From Thalassobaculum_A sp040219615 (GTDB lineage: Bacteria > Pseudomonadota > Alphaproteobacteria > Thalassobaculales > Thalassobaculaceae), in contig NZ_JAVJSE010000016.1 in the NCBI RefSeq assembly GCF_040219615.1, positions 45,016-109,015 of the forward strand: a stretch of DNA of 64,000 nt. The letters run 5' to 3'. Below, in pieces: positions 50,303-58,617 of the stretch. A model generated the notes under the pieces. That model was not told the DNA's origin and searched no databases. It worked only from the letters and a program-made list of their open reading frames with translations. The position numbers were made by a program, and so were the translations under genes. How positions within the stretch are numbered: the stretch's first letter is position 1; every line of letters starts with the position of its first letter.

Positions 50303-50794
50303 TCAATGGTCGGTCGGGTCGCCCCGGTTCAGCCGGTCCGGCAGCGGCGTGCCGGCCTCGACGAACTCCAGCGAGACCGAGTTCATGCAGAACCGCGCCC
50401 CGCTCGGCGGCGGGCCGTCCGGGAACACGTGGCCGAGATGGCTGTCGCAGCGCGCGCAGCGGTTCTCGACACGCACCATGCCGTGGCTGACGTCGCGCAG
50501 GTTGGCGACATGGGCCGGGTCGAAAGGCGCGAAGAAGCTCGGCCAGCCGGTCCCGGAGTCGAATTTGTGCTGCGACGAGAACAGCGGCAGCCCGCAGACC
50601 CGGCAGACGTAGGTGCCGGTCTTCTTGTTGTCGAGCAGGGTGCCGCAGAACGGCCGCTCGGTGCCGTGATGCAGCAGCACCCGGATCTCCTCGCGGTCCA
50701 GGCCGGCGGTCAACTGCTTCATCTCGGCTTCGTCCGGCCGGTGCAGGTCGTAGCCGGCGGCCGAAGTGGCATTCGAGGCGGCGGTGTCGGTCAT
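50303..50794 (-). CDS. msrB: Peptide methionine (R)-S-oxide reductase
   Basis: A 163-residue reductase of methionine-R-sulfoxide in proteins. The zinc pairs are YVCRVCG and RCARCDSHLGHVF. The substrate loop is KFDSGTGWPSFFAP, and the catalytic Cys is in GARFCMNSVSLEF. No signal peptide is present, so it is cytoplasmic. It lies 33 bases behind msrA on the same strand, and together they reduce both sulfoxide stereoisomers. Confidence 0.96.
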   Translation of the reverse strand: MTDTAASNATSAAGYDLHRPDEAEMKQLTAGLDREEIRVLLHHGTERPFCGTLLDNKKTGTYVCRVCGLPLFSSQHKFDSGTGWPSFFAPFDPAHVANLRDVSHGMVRVENRCARCDSHLGHVFPDGPPPSGARFCMNSVSLEFVEAGTPLPDRLNRGDPTDH

Positions 50795-50827
50795 GGCGGT
50801 CTCTCCCGGACGGGGTGTCTCGCGCCC

Positions 50828-51436
50828 TCAGGCGCCGGTCTTCTCGGCGGCCTTCAGCCGCTGCGGATAGGTCTTGCGCAGCTTCGCCACCTTCGGCGCG
50901 GAGACGTGCACGATATAGGGCTGCGACGGGTTCCGGGCCGCGTAGTCGGTGTGATAGTCCTCGGCCTCGTAGAACACGTCTAGCGGCTCGACCGTGGTCA
51001 CGATCGGCGCGTCGAAGACGTCGGCGGCGTCGAGCTGGGCGATATAGGCCTCGACGACCCGCTTCTCGTCGGCGTTGGCGTAGAACACCGCCGAGCGGTA
51101 TTGCGGGCCGCGGTCGTTGCCCTGGCGGTTCAGCTGGGTCGGGTCGTGGGCGACCGAGAAGAACACCTTCAGCAGATCGCCGTAGCTGGTCGCGCCCGGG
51201 TCGTAGGTGATCGCGATCGCCTCGGCATGGCCGGTGGTGCCGGAGCACACGGTGCGGTAGTCGGCGGTCTCGGCGGTGCCGCCGGCGTAGCCCGGGCGCA
51301 CGGCGCGGACCCCGGCCAGTTCCTTGAACACCGCCTCGGTGCACCAGAAGCAGCCGCCGGCCAGCACGGCGGTGCGCTCTCCGGTTCCGTCCGCCGGCAG
51401 GTCGACGGCGGGGTCGGGGAATGTCGACGGGGTCAT
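50828..51436 (-). CDS. msrA: Peptide methionine (S)-S-oxide reductase
   Basis: A 202-residue reductase of methionine-S-sulfoxide. The catalytic motif is LAGGCFWCTEAVFKEL, followed by VRPGYAGGTAETADYRTVCS, the GHAEAIAITYDP block and a DYHTDYAARNPSQPY active-site region. A GGAGGCAAG ribosome site precedes the ATG. It is first in an msrA-msrB operon. Confidence 0.96.
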   Translation of the reverse strand: MTPSTFPDPAVDLPADGTGERTAVLAGGCFWCTEAVFKELAGVRAVRPGYAGGTAETADYRTVCSGTTGHAEAIAITYDPGATSYGDLLKVFFSVAHDPTQLNRQGNDRGPQYRSAVFYANADEKRVVEAYIAQLDAADVFDAPIVTTVEPLDVFYEAEDYHTDYAARNPSQPYIVHVSAPKVAKLRKTYPQRLKAAEKTGA

Positions 51437-51658
51437 GGACTTGCCTCCTGGCAACCAGCGGAACATCGGCGTCTGCCTCCCGGACCGGCGAATGTCGCGG
51501 CGGGCCGAAAGGATACGCCCTCGCCGCGCCCGGAACCATGTGGGGCGCGGGCGCCCGCTGTCGAGGGAGCGCACGCAGCCGTGTACCGGTATACCCTCTG
51601 ATGGATCGCGCCGGTGATCCGGTGTACCGATGGCGTTCGGTGGCCGCGGGGGAAACGA

Positions 51659-52144
51659 TTGGACGAGCATCCGGGGGCGGTCCGGGTCAGGGAGATCCTG
51701 GCGGTCGCCCGCAATCAGCAACTTCGCGGGCTGCTGGAGTACTGGCTGGCGATCCATCCGCCCGACCGACTGCCGGCGCGCGGCGACTTCGACCCGGGCG
51801 AGGTTCCGGCGGCGCTGCCCTGGCTGGTCCTGACCGAGGTCGAGCGCGACCCGTACCGTTTCCGGGTCCGCCTGATGGGGACGGCCGTGGTCGCCGCCTT
51901 CGGCCGCGACTTCACCGGGCGCTACCTGTCGGAGATGCTGACCGACCACGAGATCGACTACAGCTACCTGCACCGGATCGAGGTCGCGGAGACCGGGCTG
52001 CCGAACTACCGCTACGGCGACCCGCGCATGGCGTTCAAGCTGGACTTCGGCCCGATCGAACGGATCTACCTGCCGTTCGCCGCGGACGGCGAGACCGTAG
52101 ACATGATCCTGGGGATGACCCTCTATCTGGCGCGCCGGCCGTGA
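51659..52144 (+). CDS. PAS_5-type PAS protein, paralogue 1 (TTG start)
   Basis: A 161-residue protein of the local PAS family. Core blocks are LRGLLEYWLAIHPPDRLPAR, RFRVRLMGTAVVAAFGRDFT, GRYLSEML and ERIYLPFAADGETVDMILGM. Alignment with the two paralogues downstream, which begin M-T-K-H-P-S and M-T-D-H-P-S, places the start at a TTG before D-E-H-P-G, behind a GGGGGA ribosome site. An upstream GTG at 51614 would add 15 unaligned residues. It is divergent from msrA. Confidence 0.85.
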   Translation: MDEHPGAVRVREILAVARNQQLRGLLEYWLAIHPPDRLPARGDFDPGEVPAALPWLVLTEVERDPYRFRVRLMGTAVVAAFGRDFTGRYLSEMLTDHEIDYSYLHRIEVAETGLPNYRYGDPRMAFKLDFGPIERIYLPFAADGETVDMILGMTLYLARRP

Positions 52145-52214
52145 TCGCGGACCGCCGCGTGGTGCCGGCGCCCGGGTCGGACCGGCCTTCCCGCGGTTCC
52201 GAAAGCGAGGCGAA

Positions 52215-53777
52215 ATGATCGTCCGGCAGACCATCCTGGGGGTGACCCTGCTGCTCAGCTCGGCCGGCGGGCTGGTGGTGGAGATCGTCGCCGGCCGGCT
52301 GATCGCGCCCTATGTCGGCATGTCGCTGTACACCTGGACCGCGATCATCGCCGTGGTCCTGGCCGGGCTGTCGGCCGGGCACTGGATCGGTGGCCGGATG
52401 GCGTCGGCCCGGATCGGCGATCTCGGCGCCACCCGGCGGCTGGCGGTTGCCCTGGCACTCGCCAGCGTCAGCAGCTTCGCGACCCTGGGCCTGCTCCGCC
52501 TGCTGGCCGGCCCGCTGCTGGGCAGCGGCCTGGGAACGGTGCCGGCGGTCGTCCTGCTCAGTGCGGCGCTGTTCCTGCTGCCGAGCCTGTTCGTCGGGAT
52601 CGTGGCCCCGATCGTCACCCGCCTGGCGGTCGGGCTGCGGCCGGACGACCCGGGTCCGGTGATCGGCCGCATGTACGCGCTCGGCACGCTCGGCAGCATC
52701 GCCGGGACGCTGTCCGCCGGCTACCTGTTCATCGCCTGGATCGGCTCGACCGGGACCATCGTCGCGGTCGCGGCGGTCTATGCCGTGCTGGCGGTCCTGT
52801 GCGCCGGCCTTGCCGGCCGCGGCTTCGCCCCGCGGGTCGGCCTCGGGATAGCGGTGCTGCTCGGCGGCGTCGCCGCCTGGAGCCAGGGCACCGGGGCCCT
52901 GGTGTCGCCCTGCGACCGGGAGAGCGACTACTTCTGCATCCGCATCGACGATTTCGCGCCGGTCAGCGGCCGGCCGAGCGCCGTGATCGTGCTCGATCAC
53001 CTGGCACACAGCATCAACGATCGCGACGACCCGACGCTGCTGTTCAACCCGTACATCCATTTCGTCGACGAATATGCCCGCCGCCGCCTGCGGCTCTCCG
53101 CCGACCGGCCGCCCGCCGCCTTCTTCATCGGCGGAGGCGGCTACACCCTCCCGCGGGCCTGGGCATCGGAGATGCCGGCGGCCCGGCTGACGGTGGCGGA
53201 GATCGACCCTGCGGTCACCGCGGCGGCGCGCGAGCGGCTGTGGGCCGACACCGGGCATCCGGCCCTGGAGATCCGGCACCGCGACGCCCGCATGCTGCTG
53301 CAGTCGCTGCCGGTGGAGCCGGCCTTCGACGTGGTGTTCGGCGACGCCTTCCACGACATCTCGGTGCCGGCCCATCTGGTGACCCGGGAGTTCCACGGCG
53401 AGGTCGCGCGCCGCCTGACCGATCGCGGGTTCTACGTCGCCAACGTGGTCGACGACGGCCGGCGGCCGCGCTTCGTGGCGGCGCTCGCCCGCACCCTCGG
53501 GCAGGACTTCGCCGGCGTCGAGGTCTGGGCCGAGGCCGACGCGCTGGCGGCGGCGCTGCGCGGGGGCGAGCCGCGCCTGACCTACGTGGTGGTCGCCGGC
53601 CGCACCGCCGGCGGCCTCGACAGCTTGGCGGCGGTGCGCGGTATCCGGCGGGTCTGGCTGCGGCTGCCGGTCGAGGCGGTGATGGCGGCGGCCGGCGGTC
53701 AGGTGCCGGTCCTGACCGACGACTTCGCGCCGGTCGATCGGCTGATGACCACGCTGCTGCTGGCGCCGGCGGATTGA
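52215..53777 (+). CDS. Membrane-fused spermidine-synthase-like protein
   Basis: A 520-residue protein. The N-terminal half has about seven hydrophobic helices (LGVTLLLSSAGGLVVEIVAGR, SLYTWTAIIAVVLAGLSAGHW, MYALGTLGSIAGTLSAGYLF). The C-terminal half is a Rossmann aminopropyltransferase/methyltransferase-like domain (AAFFIGGGGYTLPRAWASEM, LTVAEIDPAVTAAARERLW, FDVVFGDAFHDISVPAHL). Such fusions occur widely as fused MFS/spermidine synthase proteins with uncertain substrates. The Asp of GDAFHD stands where the family has its catalytic Asp. It sits between PAS paralogues 1 and 2. Confidence 0.9.
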   Translation: MIVRQTILGVTLLLSSAGGLVVEIVAGRLIAPYVGMSLYTWTAIIAVVLAGLSAGHWIGGRMASARIGDLGATRRLAVALALASVSSFATLGLLRLLAGPLLGSGLGTVPAVVLLSAALFLLPSLFVGIVAPIVTRLAVGLRPDDPGPVIGRMYALGTLGSIAGTLSAGYLFIAWIGSTGTIVAVAAVYAVLAVLCAGLAGRGFAPRVGLGIAVLLGGVAAWSQGTGALVSPCDRESDYFCIRIDDFAPVSGRPSAVIVLDHLAHSINDRDDPTLLFNPYIHFVDEYARRRLRLSADRPPAAFFIGGGGYTLPRAWASEMPAARLTVAEIDPAVTAAARERLWADTGHPALEIRHRDARMLLQSLPVEPAFDVVFGDAFHDISVPAHLVTREFHGEVARRLTDRGFYVANVVDDGRRPRFVAALARTLGQDFAGVEVWAEADALAAALRGGEPRLTYVVVAGRTAGGLDSLAAVRGIRRVWLRLPVEAVMAAAGGQVPVLTDDFAPVDRLMTTLLLAPAD

Positions 53778-53878
53778 CCGCCAGGGCGACGACGGGGCCG
53801 TCCGGCAATCATGGCGGGTGCGTACCACGGCGCCAGTGCGATACGCTCCCGCAGCGGTTCGGGCTTCGTACGGGCGAG

Positions 53879-54385
53879 ATGACCAAACATCCCAGCATCG
53901 AGAAGGCCGAGGAGATCCTGCCGCTGATCCGGCATCCGGCGTTGCGCGGGCTGCTCGAATACTGGATGTCGATCCATCCCGGGGACCGGATGCCGGGCCG
54001 GCAGGACTTCGATCCGCTGGCGGTCCCGCGGGCCCTGCCGAACATGGTCCTGACGGATGTCGAGCGCGAGCCGTTCCGGTTCAGGGTCCGGCTGATGGGA
54101 ACCGCCGTGGTCAAGGCAATGGGCGACGATTTCACCGGCCGGTACCTGGACGAGGTCTGGCCCGATTCCAGCGACCAGCCGCTGATCGCCCACCGGGTGG
54201 AGGTCGCCGGGAGCGGGCTGCCCAACTACCGGCACGGGGTGTCCCCCACGAAGTTCAGGCTGGATTTCCTGCCGGTCGAGCGGATCTTCCTGCCGTTCGC
54301 GGCCGATGGCCGTCAGGTCGACATGATCCTCAGCATGATGATCTACATGTCGCGTGCCGACGCGCCGGCCGGCGGGCCGCGATGA
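53879..54385 (+). CDS. PAS_5-type PAS protein, paralogue 2
   Basis: A 168-residue protein. HPSIEKAEEILPLIRHPALR leads into LLEYWMSIHPGDRMPGRQDF, the RFRVRLMGTAVVKAMGDDFT core, and ERIFLPFAADGRQVDMILSM. It clearly arose by duplication with the neighbours at 51659 and 54382. It has no output domain and no transmembrane segment. Its stop overlaps the next paralogue in an ATGA junction, so the pair is translationally coupled. Confidence 0.88.
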   Translation: MTKHPSIEKAEEILPLIRHPALRGLLEYWMSIHPGDRMPGRQDFDPLAVPRALPNMVLTDVEREPFRFRVRLMGTAVVKAMGDDFTGRYLDEVWPDSSDQPLIAHRVEVAGSGLPNYRHGVSPTKFRLDFLPVERIFLPFAADGRQVDMILSMMIYMSRADAPAGGPR

Positions 54386-54879
54386 CCGATCATCCGAGCG
54401 TCGCCCGCGCGAACGGGATCCTCGAGATCGCCCGGGCCGCGGAAATGCGGGCGCTGCTGCGCTACTGGCTGTCGGTGCACCCGCGCGATGCGCTGCCGGG
54501 CCGGCGCGACTTCGACCCGGCGGCGGTGCCGGGCGCGCTCGCCAACCTGGTGCTGACCGAGGTCGAGCGCGATCCGCTGCGCTTCAGGGTCCGGCTGATG
54601 GGGACGGCGGTGGTCCGGGCGTTCGGCAAGGACTTCACCGGGCGGTATCTCGACGAGGCGCTGCCGGGGGTCGTCGACACGGTGATCCACACCGACCGGG
54701 TGGCGGTGGTCGAGACCGGCCTGCCGAGCTATCGCCACGGGGCGACGGCGATGCCGATCAAGTTCGACTTCGCGCCGATCGAGCGGGTCTATCTGCCGCT
54801 GGCGACCGACGGCGCGACGGTCGACATGATCCTGGCGATGACGCTCTACCTGACCAGGAGCGCGGACCGCAGGCGGTAG
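54382..54879 (+). CDS. PAS_5-type PAS protein, paralogue 3
   Basis: A 165-residue protein with the same plan: HPSVARANGILEIARAAEMR, LLRYWLSVHPRDALPGRRDF, RFRVRLMGTAVVRAFGKDFT and ERVYLPLATDGATVDMILAM. It follows paralogue 2 with a four-base overlap and converges on the RpiR gene nine bases later. The family function is unknown. The PAS fold suggests binding of a small ligand. Confidence 0.88.
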   Translation: MTDHPSVARANGILEIARAAEMRALLRYWLSVHPRDALPGRRDFDPAAVPGALANLVLTEVERDPLRFRVRLMGTAVVRAFGKDFTGRYLDEALPGVVDTVIHTDRVAVVETGLPSYRHGATAMPIKFDFAPIERVYLPLATDGATVDMILAMTLYLTRSADRRR

Positions 54880-54888
54880 CGCCGGCGC

Positions 54889-55779
54889 TCAGACGAACTT
54901 CCGGAAGATCTTCGCCTGGTCGAACAGTTCCTCGAGCGTCCGCATCCGTTCTTTGGTTTCGCTCCAGGTCGCGGTCTGGACGGCGGCGACCAGGGCCTCC
55001 ACCACGAACAGGGTCACCACCGAGGAGTCCCAGGCCGACGGCGCCTCGATGCGGGCGCGGAAGCTGTGGGTGGCGAGCTTGGCGGCCGGCGAGCCCCACT
55101 GGTCGGTGAACAGCACGAGCTTCACGCCGCGCGCCGTGACGGTCTCGGCGAGCCGCAGCACGTCGTGCTCGTAGCGCCGGACGTCGAAGGCGACCAGCAC
55201 GTCGCCCTCCTTCATGTTCAGCACGTAGTGCGGCCAGGTGTTGGAGTTCGGGGCGATCAGGGTCAGGCCGCTGCGGATCACCTGCATGTGTGTAAAGAAA
55301 TAGTCGGCGAGCGACCGGGTGATGCGGCCGCCGACCACGTAGACGTCGCGCTTGCGGTCGCGCAGCAGGGCGGCGGCACCGTCGAACTCGTCGATGCCGA
55401 TCTGCCGCAGGGTCTGCCGCAGGTTCTCGGTCACCGCCTCGGCGAAGCGGTTCAGGATGTGGGTGTCCGGCGCGTTCCCGGCCCAGCGGTCGTGCTTGGC
55501 GATCGGGCTGGAGATTGTGGCCTCCAGCTCGCTCCGCAGCGCCGCCTGCAGCTCCGGGAAGCCGCTGAACCCGAGCTTCTTGGCCATCCGCACCACGGTC
55601 GGGGTGGAAACGCCCGAGGCCTCGGCCAGCGCGGTGATGCTGCCCAGGCCCGATACCGGGTAGTTGGCCAGGATCGCATTGGCGAGCTGGCGCTCCGCCC
55701 GGGTCAGGGACTGGAAGCGGTTGTGGATGCTGTCGGCGACCGTCTGGTCGCGGGGCGGCGGATGGGGGGCCGGGCTCAT
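54889..55779 (-). CDS. RpiR-family regulator of the TRAP/ligase locus
   Basis: A 296-residue regulator with an N-terminal RpiR HTH domain (SLTRAERQLANAILANYPVS, then ITALAEASGVSTPTVVRMAKKLG). The C-terminal SIS domain follows (DVYVVGGRITRSLADYFFTHM, KEGDVLVAFDVRRYEHDVLR). SIS domains usually bind phosphosugars, but RpiR members also control amine and amino-acid genes. It is divergent from the amidohydrolase-TRAP operon, and a perfect operator lies between them. The start at 55779 is the first ATG after the operator with suitable spacing. Confidence 0.92.
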   Translation of the reverse strand: MSPAPHPPPRDQTVADSIHNRFQSLTRAERQLANAILANYPVSGLGSITALAEASGVSTPTVVRMAKKLGFSGFPELQAALRSELEATISSPIAKHDRWAGNAPDTHILNRFAEAVTENLRQTLRQIGIDEFDGAAALLRDRKRDVYVVGGRITRSLADYFFTHMQVIRSGLTLIAPNSNTWPHYVLNMKEGDVLVAFDVRRYEHDVLRLAETVTARGVKLVLFTDQWGSPAAKLATHSFRARIEAPSAWDSSVVTLFVVEALVAAVQTATWSETKERMRTLEELFDQAKIFRKFV

Positions 55780-55828
55780 GGTGGGGAAAATCTCGCTCGC
55801 GGGTAGGCGGATTGTCTCAGAATGTCGC

Positions 55829-55859
55829 TTGACTGTCTGCATCGCTCTGAAATGATAAT
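55829..55859 (+). promoter_or_regulatory. Promoter of the amidohydrolase-TRAP operon
   Basis: TTGACT (55829-55834) and GATAAT (55854-55859), 19 bases apart, read toward the amidohydrolase gene. The long spacer may reduce basal strength. The -10 element lies inside the RpiR operator, so binding there would block transcription. The transcript would start near 55866, some 17 bases before the ATG. Confidence 0.5.
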
Positions 55860-55865
55860 TTCAGA
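55846..55865. promoter_or_regulatory. Candidate RpiR operator
   Basis: TCTGAAAT-GATA-ATTTCAGA, a perfect 8-bp inverted repeat with a four-base spacer. It lies between the divergent rpiR (55779) and amidohydrolase (55883) starts and stands out as AT-rich. A further half-site-like TCTCAGAAT lies at 55815-55823. Confidence 0.75.
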
Positions 55866-55882
55866 ACCCGAGAGGATGTGTG

Positions 55883-56716
55883 ATGCGTTCCAAGGCCAGC
55901 GCAGCGGCCGGCTTTCCACAGGCCGGCGGCTTGCTCCGGACCGACCCGGTCGAACTGGTCAACCCGACCGGTCGCGGCGGCTTCGTGCTGGTCTGCGAGC
56001 ATGCCGGGAACTTCATCCCCCCGGAGCTGCGCGATCTCGGGCTGGGCCCCGGCCTGACCACCAGCCATATCGCCTGGGATCCGGGCGCCCTGCCGGTCGC
56101 CCGCGAGCTGTCGCGAATCCTGGATGCGCCGCTGGTCGCCCAGCGGGTCTCGCGGCTGGTCTACGACTGCAACCGCCCGCCGGAATCCGACAGCGCGATC
56201 CCCGAGGTCAGCGAGGTCCACGCGGTGCCCGGCAACCGCGGGCTGTCGCCGGAAGCCCGGCAGGATCGGGTGGACCGGGTCTACGTGCCGTTCCACCAGG
56301 CCCTGGCGGCGCATCTCGACGCCCGCCGGGCCGCCGGCGAGGAGCCGGTGGTGGTGACCGTGCATTCCTTCACGCCGGTCTACAAGGGCGTGCGGCGCAC
56401 GCTCGACGTCGGCATTCTTCATGACATGGACGCCCGCTTCGCGGATGCTGTGTTGCAGCATGCCGGCGCCGAGCCGGGGCTGGCGGTCCGCCGCAACGAG
56501 CCCTATGGGCCGGCGGACGGGGTGACGCATACGCTGCAGCGGCATGCGCTGCCGCGCGGACTGGGGAATGTCATGATCGAGGTCCGCAACGACCTGATCC
56601 GGAACGGGGCCGGCCAGCGGGCGATGGCCGCGCGGCTGGCCGGTTGGCTGACCGCGGCGCAGGCGGACCTGGCCGGCGGGCCGGCTTCGTCACGACAGAC
56701 GCCGCGCGTCGGCTGA
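55883..56716 (+). CDS. N-formylglutamate amidohydrolase family protein
   Basis: A 277-residue zinc amidohydrolase of the HutG-type N-formylglutamate deformylase family. Conserved blocks are GGFVLVCEHAGNFIPPELRD (metal ligands in C-E-H), LVYDCNRPPESDSAI, VVTVHSFTPVYKGVRRTLDV and NVMIEVRNDLIRN. No histidine-degradation genes are nearby. Its place at the head of a TRAP/ligase/dehydrogenase locus suggests it cleaves a gamma-glutamyl or N-acyl amide instead. GAGAGGA precedes the start, and an in-frame GTG directly before the ATG is an alternative start. Confidence 0.92.
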   Translation: MRSKASAAAGFPQAGGLLRTDPVELVNPTGRGGFVLVCEHAGNFIPPELRDLGLGPGLTTSHIAWDPGALPVARELSRILDAPLVAQRVSRLVYDCNRPPESDSAIPEVSEVHAVPGNRGLSPEARQDRVDRVYVPFHQALAAHLDARRAAGEEPVVVTVHSFTPVYKGVRRTLDVGILHDMDARFADAVLQHAGAEPGLAVRRNEPYGPADGVTHTLQRHALPRGLGNVMIEVRNDLIRNGAGQRAMAARLAGWLTAAQADLAGGPASSRQTPRVG

Positions 56717-56736
56717 CGGCGGCGGGGACAGGAACG

Positions 56737-57243
56737 ATGCCGAAGGCGATCCAGCTCTACGTACGGTATGTCGAGGCGTTCAACCGCCGGGTCGGCCGGA
56801 TCGCCATGTACGGGATCTTCGCCCTGGTCGGCATCCTGCTGTGGTCGTCGATCTCCAAGACTTTCTTCCTGCCGTCGCTTTGGACGCTGGAGATGGCCCA
56901 GTTCATGATGGTGGCGTACTACATCCTCGGCGGCCCGTACTCGATCCAGCTCGACGCCAACGTGCGCATGGATCTGATCTACGGCAGCTGGTCGCCGCGC
57001 ACCAAGGCCTGGGTCGACGCCTTCAGCGTGCTGTTCCTGATCTACTTCCTGGGCGTGCTGATGTACGGCGGCGTCAACTCGACCGTCTACTCGCTGGAAT
57101 ACGGCGAGCGCAGCCCGACTGCGTGGCGGCCCTATCTCTGGCCGATCAAGATCGTCATGTGCTTCGGGATCGGCCTGATGATCCTTCAGGCCGTCGCCGA
57201 GTTCTTCAAGGACATCGGCCGGATCCGCGGGGAGCAGCTCTGA
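56737..57243 (+). CDS. dctQ: TRAP transporter small membrane subunit
   Basis: A 168-residue protein with four helices (RIAMYGIFALVGILLWSSI, FMMVAYYILGGPYSIQL, WVDAFSVLFLIYFLGVLMYGG, KIVMCFGIGLMILQAVAEF). NVRMDLIYGSWSPRTKAW matches the DctQ pattern. It supports assembly of the DctM channel. The stop and the dctM start share one base (TGATG). Confidence 0.92.
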   Translation: MPKAIQLYVRYVEAFNRRVGRIAMYGIFALVGILLWSSISKTFFLPSLWTLEMAQFMMVAYYILGGPYSIQLDANVRMDLIYGSWSPRTKAWVDAFSVLFLIYFLGVLMYGGVNSTVYSLEYGERSPTAWRPYLWPIKIVMCFGIGLMILQAVAEFFKDIGRIRGEQL

Positions 57244-58565
57244 TGTCCTACGAGCTGATCGCCGCCCTGATGTTCTCGACCATGATGCTGATGCTCATGA
57301 CCGGGCAGCGGGTGTTCGGGGCCATCGGCTTCGTCGGCGCCGCCGCTGCCATGCTGCTGTGGGGCACCGGCGGGTCGGACATCCCGTTCTCGGCGGCCAT
57401 GAAGCTGATGAAGTGGTACCCGCTGCTGACCCTGCCGATGTTCATCTTCATGGGCTACGTGCTGTCGGAGTCGCGGATCGCCGACGACCTGTACCGCATG
57501 TTCCACGTCTGGATGGGCCCGGTGCGGGGCGGCCTGGCGATCGGGACCATCGGCCTGATGGTGCTGATCTCGGCGATGAACGGCCTGTCGGTCGCCGGCA
57601 TGGCGATCGGCGCCACCATCGCGCTGCCGGAGCTGCTGCGGCGTGGCTACGACAAGATCATGGTCACCGGCGTGATCCAGGCGGGATCCAGCCTCGGCAT
57701 CCTGGTCCCGCCCTCGGTGGTCCTGGTGCTGTACGCCATGATCGCGCGCCAGCCGGTCGGCCAGCTCTGGCTCGCCGGCGTGGTGCCGGGACTGCTGATG
57801 GCCGGGCTGTTCATCGTCTACATCGCGGTGCGCTGCCGCCTGCAGCCCGAGCTCGGTCCGCCGCTGCCGGCCGACGAGCGCGCCATGCCGCTGTCCGAGA
57901 AGCTGGCGCTGCTGCGGGCCGGGCTGCTGCCGCTGGCGATCTTCGCGGCCATGATGGTGCCGTTCGTGAACGGCTGGACCTCGCTGGTCGAGAGCTCCGC
58001 CATAGGGGCGATGACGGCCTTCCTGGCGGCGGTCGTGAAGCGCCGGATGACCCGCGAGGTGTTCGAGACCTCGGTGCGCCAGACCCTGGCGATCTCCTGC
58101 ATGTTCATGTGGATCATCCTGGCGGCACTGGGCTTCGGCGCGGTGTTCGATGGGCTGGGCGCGGTCCGCGCCATCGAGAACCTGTTCACCGAGCAGCTCG
58201 GGCTGTCGCCCTGGATGATCCTGATCCTGATGCAGCTCAGCTTCATCGTGATGGGCACGTTCCTGGACGACACCGCCATGCTGGTGATCGTCGCCCCGCT
58301 CTACGTGCCGCTGGTCGCGGCCCTCGGCTACGACCTGATCTGGTACGGGGTGCTGTACACGATCACCACCCAGATCGCCTACATGACGCCGCCCTTCGGC
58401 TACAACCTGTTCCTGATGCGGGCGATGGCGCCGCCGGAGATCGGCATCCGCGACATCTACCGCTCGATCGTCCCGTTCGTGGCGGTGATGGTGCTGGCCC
58501 TGGCGCTGGTCATGGTGTTTCCGCAGATCGCCCTGTGGCTGCCGGAAGCCGTCTACGCGAAATAA
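57243..58565 (+). CDS. dctM: TRAP transporter large membrane subunit
   Basis: A 440-residue secondary transporter driven by a cation gradient, with about 12 helices. Motifs include GQRVFGAIGFVGAAAAMLL, LMVLISAMNGLSVAGMAIGA and GSSLGILVPPSVVLVLYAMI. FLDDTAMLVIVAPLYVPLV and IAYMTPPFGYNLFLMRAMAP close the second half. All are typical of DctM. It is coupled to dctQ. Confidence 0.95.
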   Translation: MSYELIAALMFSTMMLMLMTGQRVFGAIGFVGAAAAMLLWGTGGSDIPFSAAMKLMKWYPLLTLPMFIFMGYVLSESRIADDLYRMFHVWMGPVRGGLAIGTIGLMVLISAMNGLSVAGMAIGATIALPELLRRGYDKIMVTGVIQAGSSLGILVPPSVVLVLYAMIARQPVGQLWLAGVVPGLLMAGLFIVYIAVRCRLQPELGPPLPADERAMPLSEKLALLRAGLLPLAIFAAMMVPFVNGWTSLVESSAIGAMTAFLAAVVKRRMTREVFETSVRQTLAISCMFMWIILAALGFGAVFDGLGAVRAIENLFTEQLGLSPWMILILMQLSFIVMGTFLDDTAMLVIVAPLYVPLVAALGYDLIWYGVLYTITTQIAYMTPPFGYNLFLMRAMAPPEIGIRDIYRSIVPFVAVMVLALALVMVFPQIALWLPEAVYAK

Positions 58566-58617
58566 CCGGAGAGAGCCCGGCAACGGGCCGGAAACCAAGA
58601 AACAAGGGGACTTCACA

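Noticed and set aside
55883..56716. Histidine utilisation (hut) role for the N-formylglutamate-amidohydrolase-like gene
   Set aside because: No hutH, hutU, hutI or hutF is in the neighbourhood, and the linked genes point to amine metabolism.
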